From positions 558,001 through 622,000 of the forward strand of contig JBGAVD010000002.1 in the NCBI GenBank assembly GCA_044228285.1: 64,000 nucleotides of DNA, read 5' to 3'. Origin of the DNA: JBBATK01 sp044228285 (GTDB lineage: Bacteria > Bacteroidota > Ignavibacteria > Kapaibacteriales > NICIL-2). This document shows positions 1-8,729 of this stretch, one piece after another. The translations under genes were made by a program, and so were the position numbers. A model generated the notes under the pieces. The model had not been told where the DNA came from, made no database searches, and was given only the letters and a program-made list of their open reading frames with translations. Positions within the stretch are counted from its first letter, which is position 1, and each line of letters opens with the position of its first letter.

Positions 1-60
1 CAAGACGAGGAAATCCAACTTGCTCGTCCAAGAGTGTACATGCTGCCAGGGAAGAAGTCT

Positions 61-252
61 TTAGCGTTCATGCAGAATGCGTTTATATTGTGTAACAATC
101 GAAATAGCGCAACCCTCTGCCGATTCACCTTCAGCAAAGTAGATCCAGGCAACATCCTGATCTGGTTCGGGATAGTCTTCAATCAGAAGCAACTGTCGAA
201 GTCTCGAGAACCATATTTGGAAAGTTGTTAGATACTCTGCTCGATCATCCAT
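61..252 (-). CDS. small hypothetical protein, possibly a truncated or frameshifted gene
   Basis: A 63-residue reading frame starting with MDDRAEYLTTFQIWF and ending ILHER. It is acidic with a natural-looking composition, and its ATG faces away from the helical-repeat gene at 392, so the two would share a divergent promoter region. After the TAA at 61-63 the neighbouring frame stays open to the window edge and reads AKDFFPGSMYTLGRASW, which looks coding. The gene may therefore continue off the window after a frameshift, or be a decayed remnant. I do not recognise a family. The opposite strand is also open here, so this could be chance. Confidence 0.3.
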   Translation of the reverse strand: MDDRAEYLTTFQIWFSRLRQLLLIEDYPEPDQDVAWIYFAEGESAEGCAISIVTQYKRILHER

Positions 253-391
253 AGTTGAGGTGTAGAAGTTGACAGTGGAAAATTAGCCGTCGAAGAGTCT
301 GAGAATCGAGCAACAATGTCCTTCATTCTTAAATCTCTGAGTCGCATATATTGCGCTAAGTGCCATTCATTACATTGTATTAGAGCAGAGC

Positions 392-2008
392 ATGACTCCT
401 TCACAAGATCTCCATCAATTGATTCACTCTCTCTCGAGTTCGGAGAAGCGGTATGTAAAGCTATTTGTGGCAGGAACGAGTGGTGGAAGCGAGACTATCG
501 CTCTGCGTGTCATAGATGCAATTGCAAAACAAGAAGTGTACAACGAAACGGCACTTCTTCGGAAGTTTTCCAAGGAAAAGTTCGCTTCAAACTTTGCCGT
601 CTATAAAAAGCATATCCTCTCTGTTATTCTGCGTGCTGCTGCCACATACCGCGATAACATCGATCAAAAAGAGTCACTCCGATTGCGGCTGCGAGAGATA
701 CTCTTTCTCTATGAGAAAAGTCTCTACAAACTGTGTCATAAGTTGAACCAGAAACTACAGGCTGATGCTGAATCATCAGAATGCTATACGCTGTTGATTG
801 AAAGCCTTGATGTCGAGCGAAGACTCTTGACCTGCTCAGAGGCGAATGAGTTGTTTCCTGAACAGCATCATATTCTCATTCGGGAGCTTGAAGAGCGTAT
901 GACAACCGTTGTTGAACAATTGAATCGTGTCAATATGATGCAGATGGCATATGAGCGGTTGCTTTTTGCAGTAAAGAACCCTGGTGTCGAGTTTCAGTCC
1001 ATAGCTGGTATGAAAACCTGGGCAGAGACTGTCCTAAAACCGTCCTTGTTCTTCTCCAATCAAGAGTACACGTCCTTCTCGGAGCAACGACTGTTCCACG
1101 TAGTGCGAGCCTACTATCACTCTGCCTTTTGCGTGAACTCAACAAGTGATCCAGATCAACAACGTAACGAGTTCGTGCACTCAATCACGCATGTTCGCGC
1201 TCTCGTTGACTTGTATGGAAGAAACAATAATCGCAGTGTGTTTGTTGGCGAGTACTTTGAAGATGCGAGAATGATATCCGCTGTGCTAAGCCAGACTTTC
1301 CTTCATCATGATGCGCTTCAATTCATACAGGACTGGCGAAGCCAGGCCATGAACATGAAAAGCTTTATCAGCAAGAACTGGGATGTGATTATTCTGAACA
1401 CCTTCGTGCGTGAAGGGTACATTCTCATAGAACTCTTCGATGACAAACTCTCGATTGACTATCTAGAGAGAGTACGTACAATAATCGATGACAATTCGTC
1501 TGACCAAGCACATGAACTGATTCGATCCATAGAGTATGTATGCGCCTGGCTCCTCTATTCTCTCGGTCGTTATGACGAGTGCATTGGTGTGTGTGCGCGA
1601 ATCCTGAATTCAACAACACTTGAGCTCCTACATGAGAATGTGCGGATCATTCAGCTTGCTGCTTTCTTTGAGAAGAAAGAGTATGAGATACTCAATTCAA
1701 TAGCTCGTTCTTCGCTGCGACAAGTTCAACAGAACAAAGCTCTGCACGGCTACAAGTCTTTTCTGCACTGCATGATTGGAATCTCATCTGCTGGATCGCA
1801 GAAGCAGATAGATAAGTGCATACGCACTTTTCAGAAGAAGGTGATCGAGTTCAACCAGAAAGAGTATGGTAGTGATTTCTCGGACTATCTGGAGACTGGT
1901 ATCGAATTCCCGATCGTTTGGGCGGGAGCCCAGTTAGCCCGTAGACGCTACTCAGAAGAGCATCGGGAACGAATGTCTTTGCTTAAGAAAGCTCTACAAG
2001 TGGACTAA
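392..2008 (+). CDS. helical-repeat hypothetical protein (538 aa)
   Basis: Soluble, strongly alpha-helical protein of 538 residues with no signal peptide and no membrane segment. The N-terminus (SLSSSEKRYVKLFV, about residues 14-27) followed by long amphipathic helices resembles a family of uncharacterised TPR-like helical proteins common in Bacteroidota. Leucine, glutamate and arginine spacing suggests paired helices through most of the length, but I see no clear TPR consensus. It stands alone, with about 1.3 kb of empty DNA downstream. The first ATG is used; a competing frame from 316 overlaps it but has poor composition. Function unknown; a scaffold or protein-interaction role is only inferred from fold type. 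Confidence 0.75.
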   Translation: MTPSQDLHQLIHSLSSSEKRYVKLFVAGTSGGSETIALRVIDAIAKQEVYNETALLRKFSKEKFASNFAVYKKHILSVILRAAATYRDNIDQKESLRLRLREILFLYEKSLYKLCHKLNQKLQADAESSECYTLLIESLDVERRLLTCSEANELFPEQHHILIRELEERMTTVVEQLNRVNMMQMAYERLLFAVKNPGVEFQSIAGMKTWAETVLKPSLFFSNQEYTSFSEQRLFHVVRAYYHSAFCVNSTSDPDQQRNEFVHSITHVRALVDLYGRNNNRSVFVGEYFEDARMISAVLSQTFLHHDALQFIQDWRSQAMNMKSFISKNWDVIILNTFVREGYILIELFDDKLSIDYLERVRTIIDDNSSDQAHELIRSIEYVCAWLLYSLGRYDECIGVCARILNSTTLELLHENVRIIQLAAFFEKKEYEILNSIARSSLRQVQQNKALHGYKSFLHCMIGISSAGSQKQIDKCIRTFQKKVIEFNQKEYGSDFSDYLETGIEFPIVWAGAQLARRRYSEEHRERMSLLKKALQVD

Positions 2009-2965
2009 GTGCTTGCTTCTATCAAACTCCAGACATTGCGAGTGCCTCACTGAACTTCGAGATAGTACGAGTTATACGATGATTCTGTCGCTGTCTTAGT
2101 GTGGTGAATAAGCGAGAGTGGAGTAGTGTTTGAGATACACGAGTTAGGCCCAACTTGATAGACACTGTCGCTCTGTTAACCCTCATCAGGAGCTCGAAAC
2201 CGTTTAGCTCTGGCAGAATGTCAGCCTCAACCTTTTCAATGCTACACTCCAACTCACCTTGGTTTGATCTACTAACATGCTGCCCAGCTACGTGAGCTCA
2301 CGGATTACGCTCGGGCACTTAGCACACGATCTCCACGGTCACTATTGGACGGGACTAGGACTGAGTGATGACGAACGCAACAATCCAGTGAGTAGTCATA
2401 TGGCTACCCGCATCGACACTGTGCAGCGTCCACACGACGTGTCACAATCGCAGGACAGACAATAGTAGAGTTCCGCGCAGATCGGGGACAACAGTCGTGA
2501 TTGCAGACAGTACGATTCGTCAACATGGGGTAGAAACTCACACTATTGACACAAGACATTTTACTTCTGACTATTAATACAAAAAAATACTATTAAACAT
2601 CTTGGCAGCATGAATGCGAAAACATGTGCTCTGTGTCGACAGATAATTGTAAGTTGTTGCAGTTACAACTGCAATGTGGACATTGTACAGAGTACGGTTG
2701 GACTTTTGATGGGAATGCAAACGTCTTTCCTCGATGACTGAGAAGTGAGATTCGTGATTCGGTCAGTCGGAGCATGGGTGAGTTGTTGAATTGTTGTGCT
2801 GTTGTTTCGGTTGAACATACAGTAGAGCTTTTGAGTTGACATGTTTATGCAACCAAGCCTAATAATCAACGCTCTGGAGAAACACCTGTGAATTGTAAGA
2901 TGCCTGTAGTTACAGGCTGTTTAGTCTTCATTATAGAGATTCAATAATATTGATTGAACGTTATA

Positions 2966-2995
2966 GGCGGCATTGAAATTGAGCGCCGCTTTTTG
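2966..2995 (+). terminator. possible intrinsic terminator
   Basis: GGCGGC pairs with GCCGCT (last pair G-U) across a 13-base loop and is followed directly by TTTTTGTTTG. No gene ends just upstream, so if real it would terminate an unannotated transcript starting somewhere in 2500-2950. Confidence 0.35.
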
Positions 2996-3204
2996 TTTGG
3001 GAGACTATTGTTAACAGAGGTTGGTTTGAAAAAGCGCACAACGTCCATACAACCTGGACGAAGACGAGCCGTGCGTTGAGTCCACAAAGAATACGAGAAG
3101 ACACTTTCGATTTCTTGGAAGACGCAGTTTTACAACGCGGACATTGTGCATACCGTTTGATTTTTAAGCTCTGTTGAGGGCTTTACTCGAGGATACGCAA
3201 AACG

Positions 3205-3240
3205 TTAACCTTAACCTTAACCTTAACCTTAACCTTAACG
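3205..3240. repeat. hexamer tandem repeat (TTAACC)5 plus TTAACG
   Basis: Five perfect TTAACC units (3205-3234) followed by one variant unit TTAACG (3235-3240). It lies about 105 bp upstream of the ATG at 3345 of an outer-membrane barrel gene, where a hexamer array could alter promoter spacing. Confidence 0.95.
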
Positions 3241-3253
3241 CAAGCCTTTTACT

Positions 3254-3279
3254 GAGTGTCATTTTTGCTTGTGACACTC
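3254..3279 (+). other. hairpin in the barrel gene leader
   Basis: Perfect 8-bp inverted repeat, GAGTGTCA (3254-3261) and TGACACTC (3272-3279), separated by 10 bases. It sits between the hexamer repeat and a T10 tract at 3317-3326, upstream of the gene at 3345. It could be a leader structure or an operator. Confidence 0.5.
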
Positions 3280-3344
3280 TATCCAGCATCAACCGAGCAA
3301 TGCATTGATTCATTAGTTTTTTTTTTACCATTATGGAGAATAGT

Positions 3345-3830
3345 ATGAGTACGTTCAGGACTACAGTAGTCGTATTGGCACTACTAGTAAATGTAGGCAG
3401 CATGTTTGCACAATCAAACCCGGCTCCAAACAAGCAGTTCGGCATTGGAGTTGGAACAAGAGGTGCAGAGTTTGTGTACGCTTTTAGTCCTTCCATTCAG
3501 TTTGGCAGCTACGTCGGTCTACGACTCGGCGATGGCGAGACCATGGTAAGCTTTACTCCAAATCTGCGCATTCTGTTTGAAGGAAATGTCAACATGTTCC
3601 TCCAACCAGGCTTGAGCTTTTCGTCGACAAGCATGACAAGAAATGGCATTACACAATCTAGCTCGTCAACATCGGTTCTATTAGATGGTGGGCTAGTGTA
3701 TTACATCCGACCTTCTTTGGGCTTGATTGGATCGATTAAGGTTGTCGATTTAGGACTAGGACAAGATGGCGTAGCAAAGTTTGGTTTGTTTGGCGGTGAC
3801 ATCGGAATTGAGTGGTTCTTCGCTCCTTAG
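3345..3830 (+). CDS. small outer-membrane beta-barrel-like protein (161 aa)
   Basis: Begins MSTFRTTVVVLALLVNV with a signal peptide probably cleaved after about FAQ (residue 22), then alternating aromatic/glycine strands ending in IGIEWFFAP, as in small barrel proteins with a terminal aromatic. The ATG at 3345 is chosen over the one at 3333 because GGAGA at 3336-3340 fits as its ribosome site and because it places the signal peptide at the N-terminus. Likely an outer-membrane or periplasm-facing barrel of unknown role. The upstream TTAACC array and T10 tract are unusual and could make expression variable. Confidence 0.7.
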   Translation: MSTFRTTVVVLALLVNVGSMFAQSNPAPNKQFGIGVGTRGAEFVYAFSPSIQFGSYVGLRLGDGETMVSFTPNLRILFEGNVNMFLQPGLSFSSTSMTRNGITQSSSSTSVLLDGGLVYYIRPSLGLIGSIKVVDLGLGQDGVAKFGLFGGDIGIEWFFAP

Positions 3831-4354
3831 AGTTACTGTACGAGTCCTGCTTGCATCCAAGATTCACGTGACTCAGCAATACGTGAAGCCCGTACTCTTT
3901 AGTTCATCAGAGTACATGCGCCCGCGCGCTACATGAAGCCACTTTGGCGACAGGGTAACTATGCCATTCACTTGTCCGCTACAGCAATTGAATTCGTAGT
4001 AGCGGCAACGTTCGTATGGCATTGTCTCCGCTCAGGAATGCATGTGTATCGGAGTATGTTGGCCACGCACCGAATTGCGAATGAGTAATGAAATTCATGC
4101 TTACACGGACATCATTTCATCTGAGCGTTCTCGGGTGTAGGTGTATTGTTAGTACGCTAGGTCCAAGTAGCAGGCTGGCAAGAAGACAGTGAAGTAGTTC
4201 TTGCAGGTTGTTCGCAAATCGATAACAGGTTGCATGCGCGTCGTGCACACTGTGCTTTGCGAGTGTTATATCGTTGCACAACGAGAACGGAGCGTGTAGA
4301 CCACCACGGACGCCGTCATAAAAATCATAGAATATCAACGATAAGGAAACGAGA
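3831..4354. other. intergenic region, no gene seen
   Basis: About 520 bp between two barrel genes. A 107-codon frame on the minus strand (4117-4440) overlaps the start of the next gene and has poor composition. No clear terminator or promoter is visible. Confidence 0.5.
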
Positions 4355-4966
4355 ATGAAAGCACTTTTGTGTCTGATAATACTCTCTGGTGCCGTCTCGG
4401 CACAGAGCTCTGAGAAATCCGTAACGTCCAAAGTCCTCAACGCAGTTCAGCAACTGAACCCTTGGCAGAATCAGTTCTGTTTTACCATCGACGCCGCCTT
4501 TCCGGTTGGCTCAACAGCCAACCTGCTCAGTGGCGGTATGGGATTCAATGCCACCTATTATTACCATGCCTTCTCACACAACGAATTTCTCTCATTCGGT
4601 ATTGGATATTTTTCCATGCCCTATGTGTCGATAGTGGACTACCACTATACAACCGTTCCTATCCAAGTTGGATACCGTTACAACTTCGAAGTGAGAAGTG
4701 TACAGCCCTACGTCGGCGCAGAGATTGGTGCTGCATATACGACTTCCGCGATATTGAGTGATACAGTTCGAAACTCCTCTGAGTACAAAACAGAAACTGG
4801 ATTCCCATTTATAGCCACGGTGAAAACAGGAGTCCGCGTGCCACTTGATAAGAATGTGGATATGGATGCACATATCAAGTACAACTCCACCTTTTCAAGT
4901 CCTACAGCTATACAGTTTATGAACGTAGGTGTGGGCGTGTCCTTCCGCTTTGATACCAAAGAATAA
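4355..4966 (+). CDS. outer-membrane beta-barrel protein (203 aa)
   Basis: Signal peptide MKALLCLIILSGAVSA at residues 1-16, then a barrel-type sequence with alternating hydrophobic and polar residues (FCFTIDAAFPVGS, FGIGYFSMPYVS, YNFEVRSVQPYVGAEIG) ending VGVGVSFRFDTKE. This matches the general pattern of OmpW/OmpX-like or porin-family barrels of about 200 residues. AAGGAA about 8 bases before the ATG supports the start. Same strand as the barrel gene at 3345 but 520 bp away, so probably separately transcribed. Substrate unknown. Confidence 0.75.
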   Translation: MKALLCLIILSGAVSAQSSEKSVTSKVLNAVQQLNPWQNQFCFTIDAAFPVGSTANLLSGGMGFNATYYYHAFSHNEFLSFGIGYFSMPYVSIVDYHYTTVPIQVGYRYNFEVRSVQPYVGAEIGAAYTTSAILSDTVRNSSEYKTETGFPFIATVKTGVRVPLDKNVDMDAHIKYNSTFSSPTAIQFMNVGVGVSFRFDTKE

Positions 4967-5489
4967 ATCCGTCAGAAGCTAAGCTAATGTTGCGCACTCG
5001 ATACACTCATTGCATGAGTAGTACAGAGCTGTTAGCGATCCACGCACTCTAAGTGTCGTGCAAGGGAACAGGGCATTTGTTGTACAAAGTGCCCCACAAA
5101 ACAGCTTCTATTTGAAGAGAGACCATCTATAGTCTCACGATGAATCAGGGCATCTTCACCGAACTGCGAAACGCTAAGCAATTGAAAGTGCCAGTGGATG
5201 TGTTCTACAAGCATGCTTTGCGTATGTTGATTGAAAAGCGCAGCAATTAGTATAGCGTGATAGGCTATAGTGGGTGGAAATCAGCTTGAGATTCCGCGTA
5301 CAGGCCATCTAACCCCCACCGAAGAAATGCCGAAACAAGTACTGCGCCGTAGCACGACTCTGTAGAGGACGTCTCCGAGTACTGAGTAGTCTCATGAACA
5401 TTCGCTACGCAGAAAGATGCACAGTCCTCGGCTGCCTTGATCTTTGCATCAGCGCATTAATCCGCCGAATCGCTGTAGGTGTACAATAC
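4967..5489. other. intergenic region between convergent genes
   Basis: About 520 bp with no supported gene. It contains a perfect short hairpin ACTCAT-TGC-ATGAGT (5005-5019) soon after the barrel gene stop, which might help end its transcript, though there is no T-run. Confidence 0.45.
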
Positions 5490-8012
5490 TTAGCGATCAA
5501 CGACCAGTTTTCCGCTCACAAGGTCCTCACCAAGTTGGAGCGTATATATGTAGGTGCCGTTTGCGACGTGGTTGTTTGCTGAAGCATCCCATCGTGCCAG
5601 GTAGTTCCCGCTGCTTACACGTGCATGGACAACCGTAGCCACACATTGTCCTTGAGAGTCGTAAACCTTCAATGTACACTCTGCACCTTCGCGATTCTGA
5701 GGGACGATAAAAGCAAAGAGAGCCGAGCTGCGGACTGGGTTAGGAGACACAAAGCTTTGAACTGTGCTGGTCACTGAGTTTTCAATGACATCCATGACAA
5801 GATTGGCTCCTGGGCTTTGCAGTTCACCAAGTGTATCAGTCATGTAGAGTCGTGTCAAACTCGGACGCATGGATGTAGAGTGGTACAGCTCTGACCATTC
5901 TTGGTCCGATAAGCGCTGGAAATTCTGAGTAACATACTCATAGTAACTATAAACGGGTCCAAAGTATGCCGTTGAGCAGTCGTCAATATCTTTGGCTATT
6001 ACTACTGCTAAGTTTGGTGCACCAGTTGCAACATGTAAGACCTTACCTACAAGGCTCCCACTTTCGTCGGAAGGTTGCGTGTGAACATCAGCAACACAGA
6101 ATCCTGTTTCAAAACTCTTCAACACATGTGGATTCATGCCATATTGAAGCTGAGGGTAGTATCCTCTGTAGTAGACAATATCACAGTCAGATTCTTTCGA
6201 TATCCAATTGGATATCAACTCTTCATCATCAGTGCTAAACGCAAGGTGCATGAGTTCCTTGTCTGCAAGCGACGCAAGTCTTTCACATATCTGTGCCATC
6301 GTTCTTAATGAGGAGTGCAGGCTGGGACTAAGGTCTTTAACATAACAAGAGTCTACTATGGGTTCCAGACGCGTGCAGATTGCAGACAAACGCCGATACA
6401 GAGACGGCATCGGTTCCACGTAGCCCTTAGGATAGAAGCAGGCTGATATTGTTGTGTAGGGTTGCTTTGCATACAGTAGATAGTCATGTCGCAATTCCGC
6501 CCACGCAGCAAGTTGGGTATTCAGATTCTTTTGCCACCATGCTGCTGTTTGCATATGTAATGGAAGTGATGCACGTAGCCCTTCTGTAGGCGGATTCAAA
6601 TGTCGCAGAACGTCCAATCGTGAAGTGTACACAGAGTTATACCAACCATCTTGCACATACGAATCGATCATATACCGTATTGCTGCAAGATTCGGAGCGT
6701 AAGAATAGCGATTCACATCGTCCGCTAAATATTGCAGTGCAGCATTGTTTCCCAATGCGAACATTGCATCAAGTGGTTTTGGCATCAAGCGTAACTTAAC
6801 TTGATCCGCAACGAGCTGTCCAAAGACGTAAGAATCAATAACAAAGCGCTGCCCTAAGAAAAGAAAAGCAGGCGCTGGTTTGACGGTGTCTTTACCGTTT
6901 GATTCTAAGAGTTGACTCAATATGCGTTGTTCGGCACCTGCATCTCGTGCCTGTTTCTGAAAGAGCAAGAGGAGTGAGTCATTAGACATTGATGAAACAC
7001 TCAGTTTATTACTCTCGATAATTGATAAAAGGTCTGCTTGTTTCAGATTGTCTTGCGGTCCAGCAAATGCTTGAATACACTTGTCAACGAGTGAATAGTG
7101 AGCTTCATACGCGCCCGATCGAAGCAAAAGTGTGCTCAAGTAAATCGACAAGGCGCATTGACGTCGTATGTCTGCATCAGAAACTTGGGATGCACTTATT
7201 GGTTTCTCGATGTAGATCTCCGTTCGCCCAAGCCACATCATTGCCTTGAAATAGGATGGCAATCTGGATGGAGTAGGCTTGTCATAGTGACCACGAAGCT
7301 TGAACATACTCCAATCAACCAGCCTCCATGATTGTGAAAAAAGTTGAACAGAGCTCGGCTGTAATAACTCAATTGCCTGAAGCAAACCATCCATCTGGCT
7401 ACTATTCTCTGTGTAACATGGACTGATGGTTGCAGTATCGTGCTCATTTAAGAGCTTCAGTGCCATGCATAGATACAGATCCGCATCTAAACTCGCTTGC
7501 AGACTAAGAGAGTCGGTAGGAGGTAGTTGCTTGTCGGACAAAAGGATAGAGTGCATTGCGCGCAGAGTAGTATCAAGATGATAGGACAGCGAATGCTGCT
7601 CGAGATCACTTAAGATGTTGTCAAAGCTTGTGTGCGTCGCATTGAGAATGGCATCAGAAGAAATAAAAACAGGCAAATCCTTTCTGTAGATATCGTAAAA
7701 CCAAGCGTTGAAGTCTGGTTTTTTCAATCGATCACTAACAACAAAACTATGCTTCTCGAGAAGTGCTTTCTCTCCACTCGTGAACTTATACTTCGTATCA
7801 CCCATGTCAAAAAACTGGGCTGTGGAGAGATCAGCAGGAGCGCTCTTTAAAAAGCTGCCTGCGTCGAAACGCTGTTGCAAATCTTTGTAGTCGTAGTTCT
7901 TCGTCGTGTCAAGAAAACGCTTGTATGCGCTTACATCGAACTGTGAACGGACGGTGACCGTTGATATGCAAAGCGCGCACATCAGAATGAGGGGAACACT
8001 TAAAGTCTTCAT
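5490..8012 (-). CDS. secreted DUF3160-type protein with T9SS sorting domain (840 aa)
   Basis: Signal peptide at residues 1-23 (MKTLSVPLILMCALCIST). The segment from about residue 80 (KALLEKHSFVV, FNAWFYDIYRKDLPVFISSDAILNATHTSFDNIL) matches the hallmark of the DUF3160 family, in which a protein of unknown function begins with a repeated pattern of this kind. From about residue 755 it has SPNPVRSSALFAF followed by an Ig-like tail ending YIYTLQLGEDLVSGKLVVDR, typical of type A T9SS C-terminal domains, so it is probably exported and either released or anchored at the surface. Length fits DUF3160 proteins plus the tail. Function unknown. It is monocistronic, transcribed away from the FAD monooxygenase at 8730. 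Confidence 0.8.
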   Translation of the reverse strand: MKTLSVPLILMCALCISTVTVRSQFDVSAYKRFLDTTKNYDYKDLQQRFDAGSFLKSAPADLSTAQFFDMGDTKYKFTSGEKALLEKHSFVVSDRLKKPDFNAWFYDIYRKDLPVFISSDAILNATHTSFDNILSDLEQHSLSYHLDTTLRAMHSILLSDKQLPPTDSLSLQASLDADLYLCMALKLLNEHDTATISPCYTENSSQMDGLLQAIELLQPSSVQLFSQSWRLVDWSMFKLRGHYDKPTPSRLPSYFKAMMWLGRTEIYIEKPISASQVSDADIRRQCALSIYLSTLLLRSGAYEAHYSLVDKCIQAFAGPQDNLKQADLLSIIESNKLSVSSMSNDSLLLLFQKQARDAGAEQRILSQLLESNGKDTVKPAPAFLFLGQRFVIDSYVFGQLVADQVKLRLMPKPLDAMFALGNNAALQYLADDVNRYSYAPNLAAIRYMIDSYVQDGWYNSVYTSRLDVLRHLNPPTEGLRASLPLHMQTAAWWQKNLNTQLAAWAELRHDYLLYAKQPYTTISACFYPKGYVEPMPSLYRRLSAICTRLEPIVDSCYVKDLSPSLHSSLRTMAQICERLASLADKELMHLAFSTDDEELISNWISKESDCDIVYYRGYYPQLQYGMNPHVLKSFETGFCVADVHTQPSDESGSLVGKVLHVATGAPNLAVVIAKDIDDCSTAYFGPVYSYYEYVTQNFQRLSDQEWSELYHSTSMRPSLTRLYMTDTLGELQSPGANLVMDVIENSVTSTVQSFVSPNPVRSSALFAFIVPQNREGAECTLKVYDSQGQCVATVVHARVSSGNYLARWDASANNHVANGTYIYTLQLGEDLVSGKLVVDR

Positions 8013-8729
8013 GGGCTGACCTCTTAGAGTGCAAAAAGAGCAAAACGATTTGGTCGAGTGACCTGCGCTTAATATAGGGCAACAAAGGTTGATAAAGCAT
8101 ATCGGTTCTCACTATTTATCTCTCATTGCTTATGCTAAATTCTGGCTTGCGTCCTGCCAGTGGCTGAATTCGATGTTGCCCAAATCGAGTACGGGTCAGA
8201 ATTGTGAGAACCAGCGTCATAGCCTTAATATGACGCAACTCCTGAATTGCGCGCCACACATTACCACCTTGTCGAGTCTATGCCGAGCTAGCGATTCGCT
8301 ATGAGCTAACTACGCTTATGTAACACATTTCTGCTATCTCGAGTTCACCTACAATTGAGAGCCAAAGTTTGCTACGATGCACTTGAGGCCAATTGATTGT
8401 GAAGGACAGTTACGATTTGAGAGGTTAAATTGCGTCTATGAGTTCGAGTAAAGTTAAGCTTAGTTAAGGCTGTCGTCAGTTCAGCAACAGTGAGTATGAA
8501 CCGATGGTTTTGGCGCTACACCGAATCAATTCTAGCGAAGTGCAGAGTCTTTCAGAAGGCCTTGGGTATAGGATAGCATTCCAACATCTGAAGCGTTGAA
8601 GTGGCAATGTTAGGACTTTGTTGCAACCAGCTGAAGTGAATCGCAAAACTACCAACAAGAGTTAGTTGCTTGATGCGCCTTTGCAGGCGCAAACTCGAGA
8701 AGTAAGGATATCAGCAAAGTAACGTTGAG
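8013..8729. other. divergent intergenic region carrying one copy of a 21-bp repeat
   Basis: About 700 bp between divergently transcribed genes. It should hold both promoters, but I could not place them confidently. Positions 8473-8493 are identical to 14927-14947. No gene is supported. Confidence 0.45.
8473..8493. repeat. 21-bp dispersed repeat, copy 1
   Basis: Begins TCGTCAGTTCAGC and ends AACAGTGA. Identical over 21 bases to 14927-14947, also intergenic. Confidence 0.85.

Larger units (their letters stand above)
2009..3344. other. long intergenic region with hairpins and a hexamer repeat
   Basis: About 1.3 kb without a convincing gene; reading frames here are short, start with TTG or have skewed composition. 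It contains a perfect hairpin (GCCTGT-AGTT-ACAGGC, 2902-2917), a GC-rich hairpin followed by TTTTTG (2966-2995), a tandem TTAACC repeat (3205-3240), an 8-bp-stem hairpin (3254-3279) and a T10 tract (3317-3326). The AT-rich stretch at 2560-3000 with two hairpins could carry a small RNA, but no known family is recognisable. Confidence 0.5.

Noticed and set aside
2022..2252. 76-codon minus-strand frame (ECSIEKVEADILPEL...)
   Set aside because: TTG start, no family resemblance, no ribosome site, and it lies in a region full of equally open frames.
3831..4354. 107-codon minus-strand frame overlapping the barrel gene start
   Set aside because: It overlaps a gene with a clear signal peptide and ribosome site and has chance-like composition.
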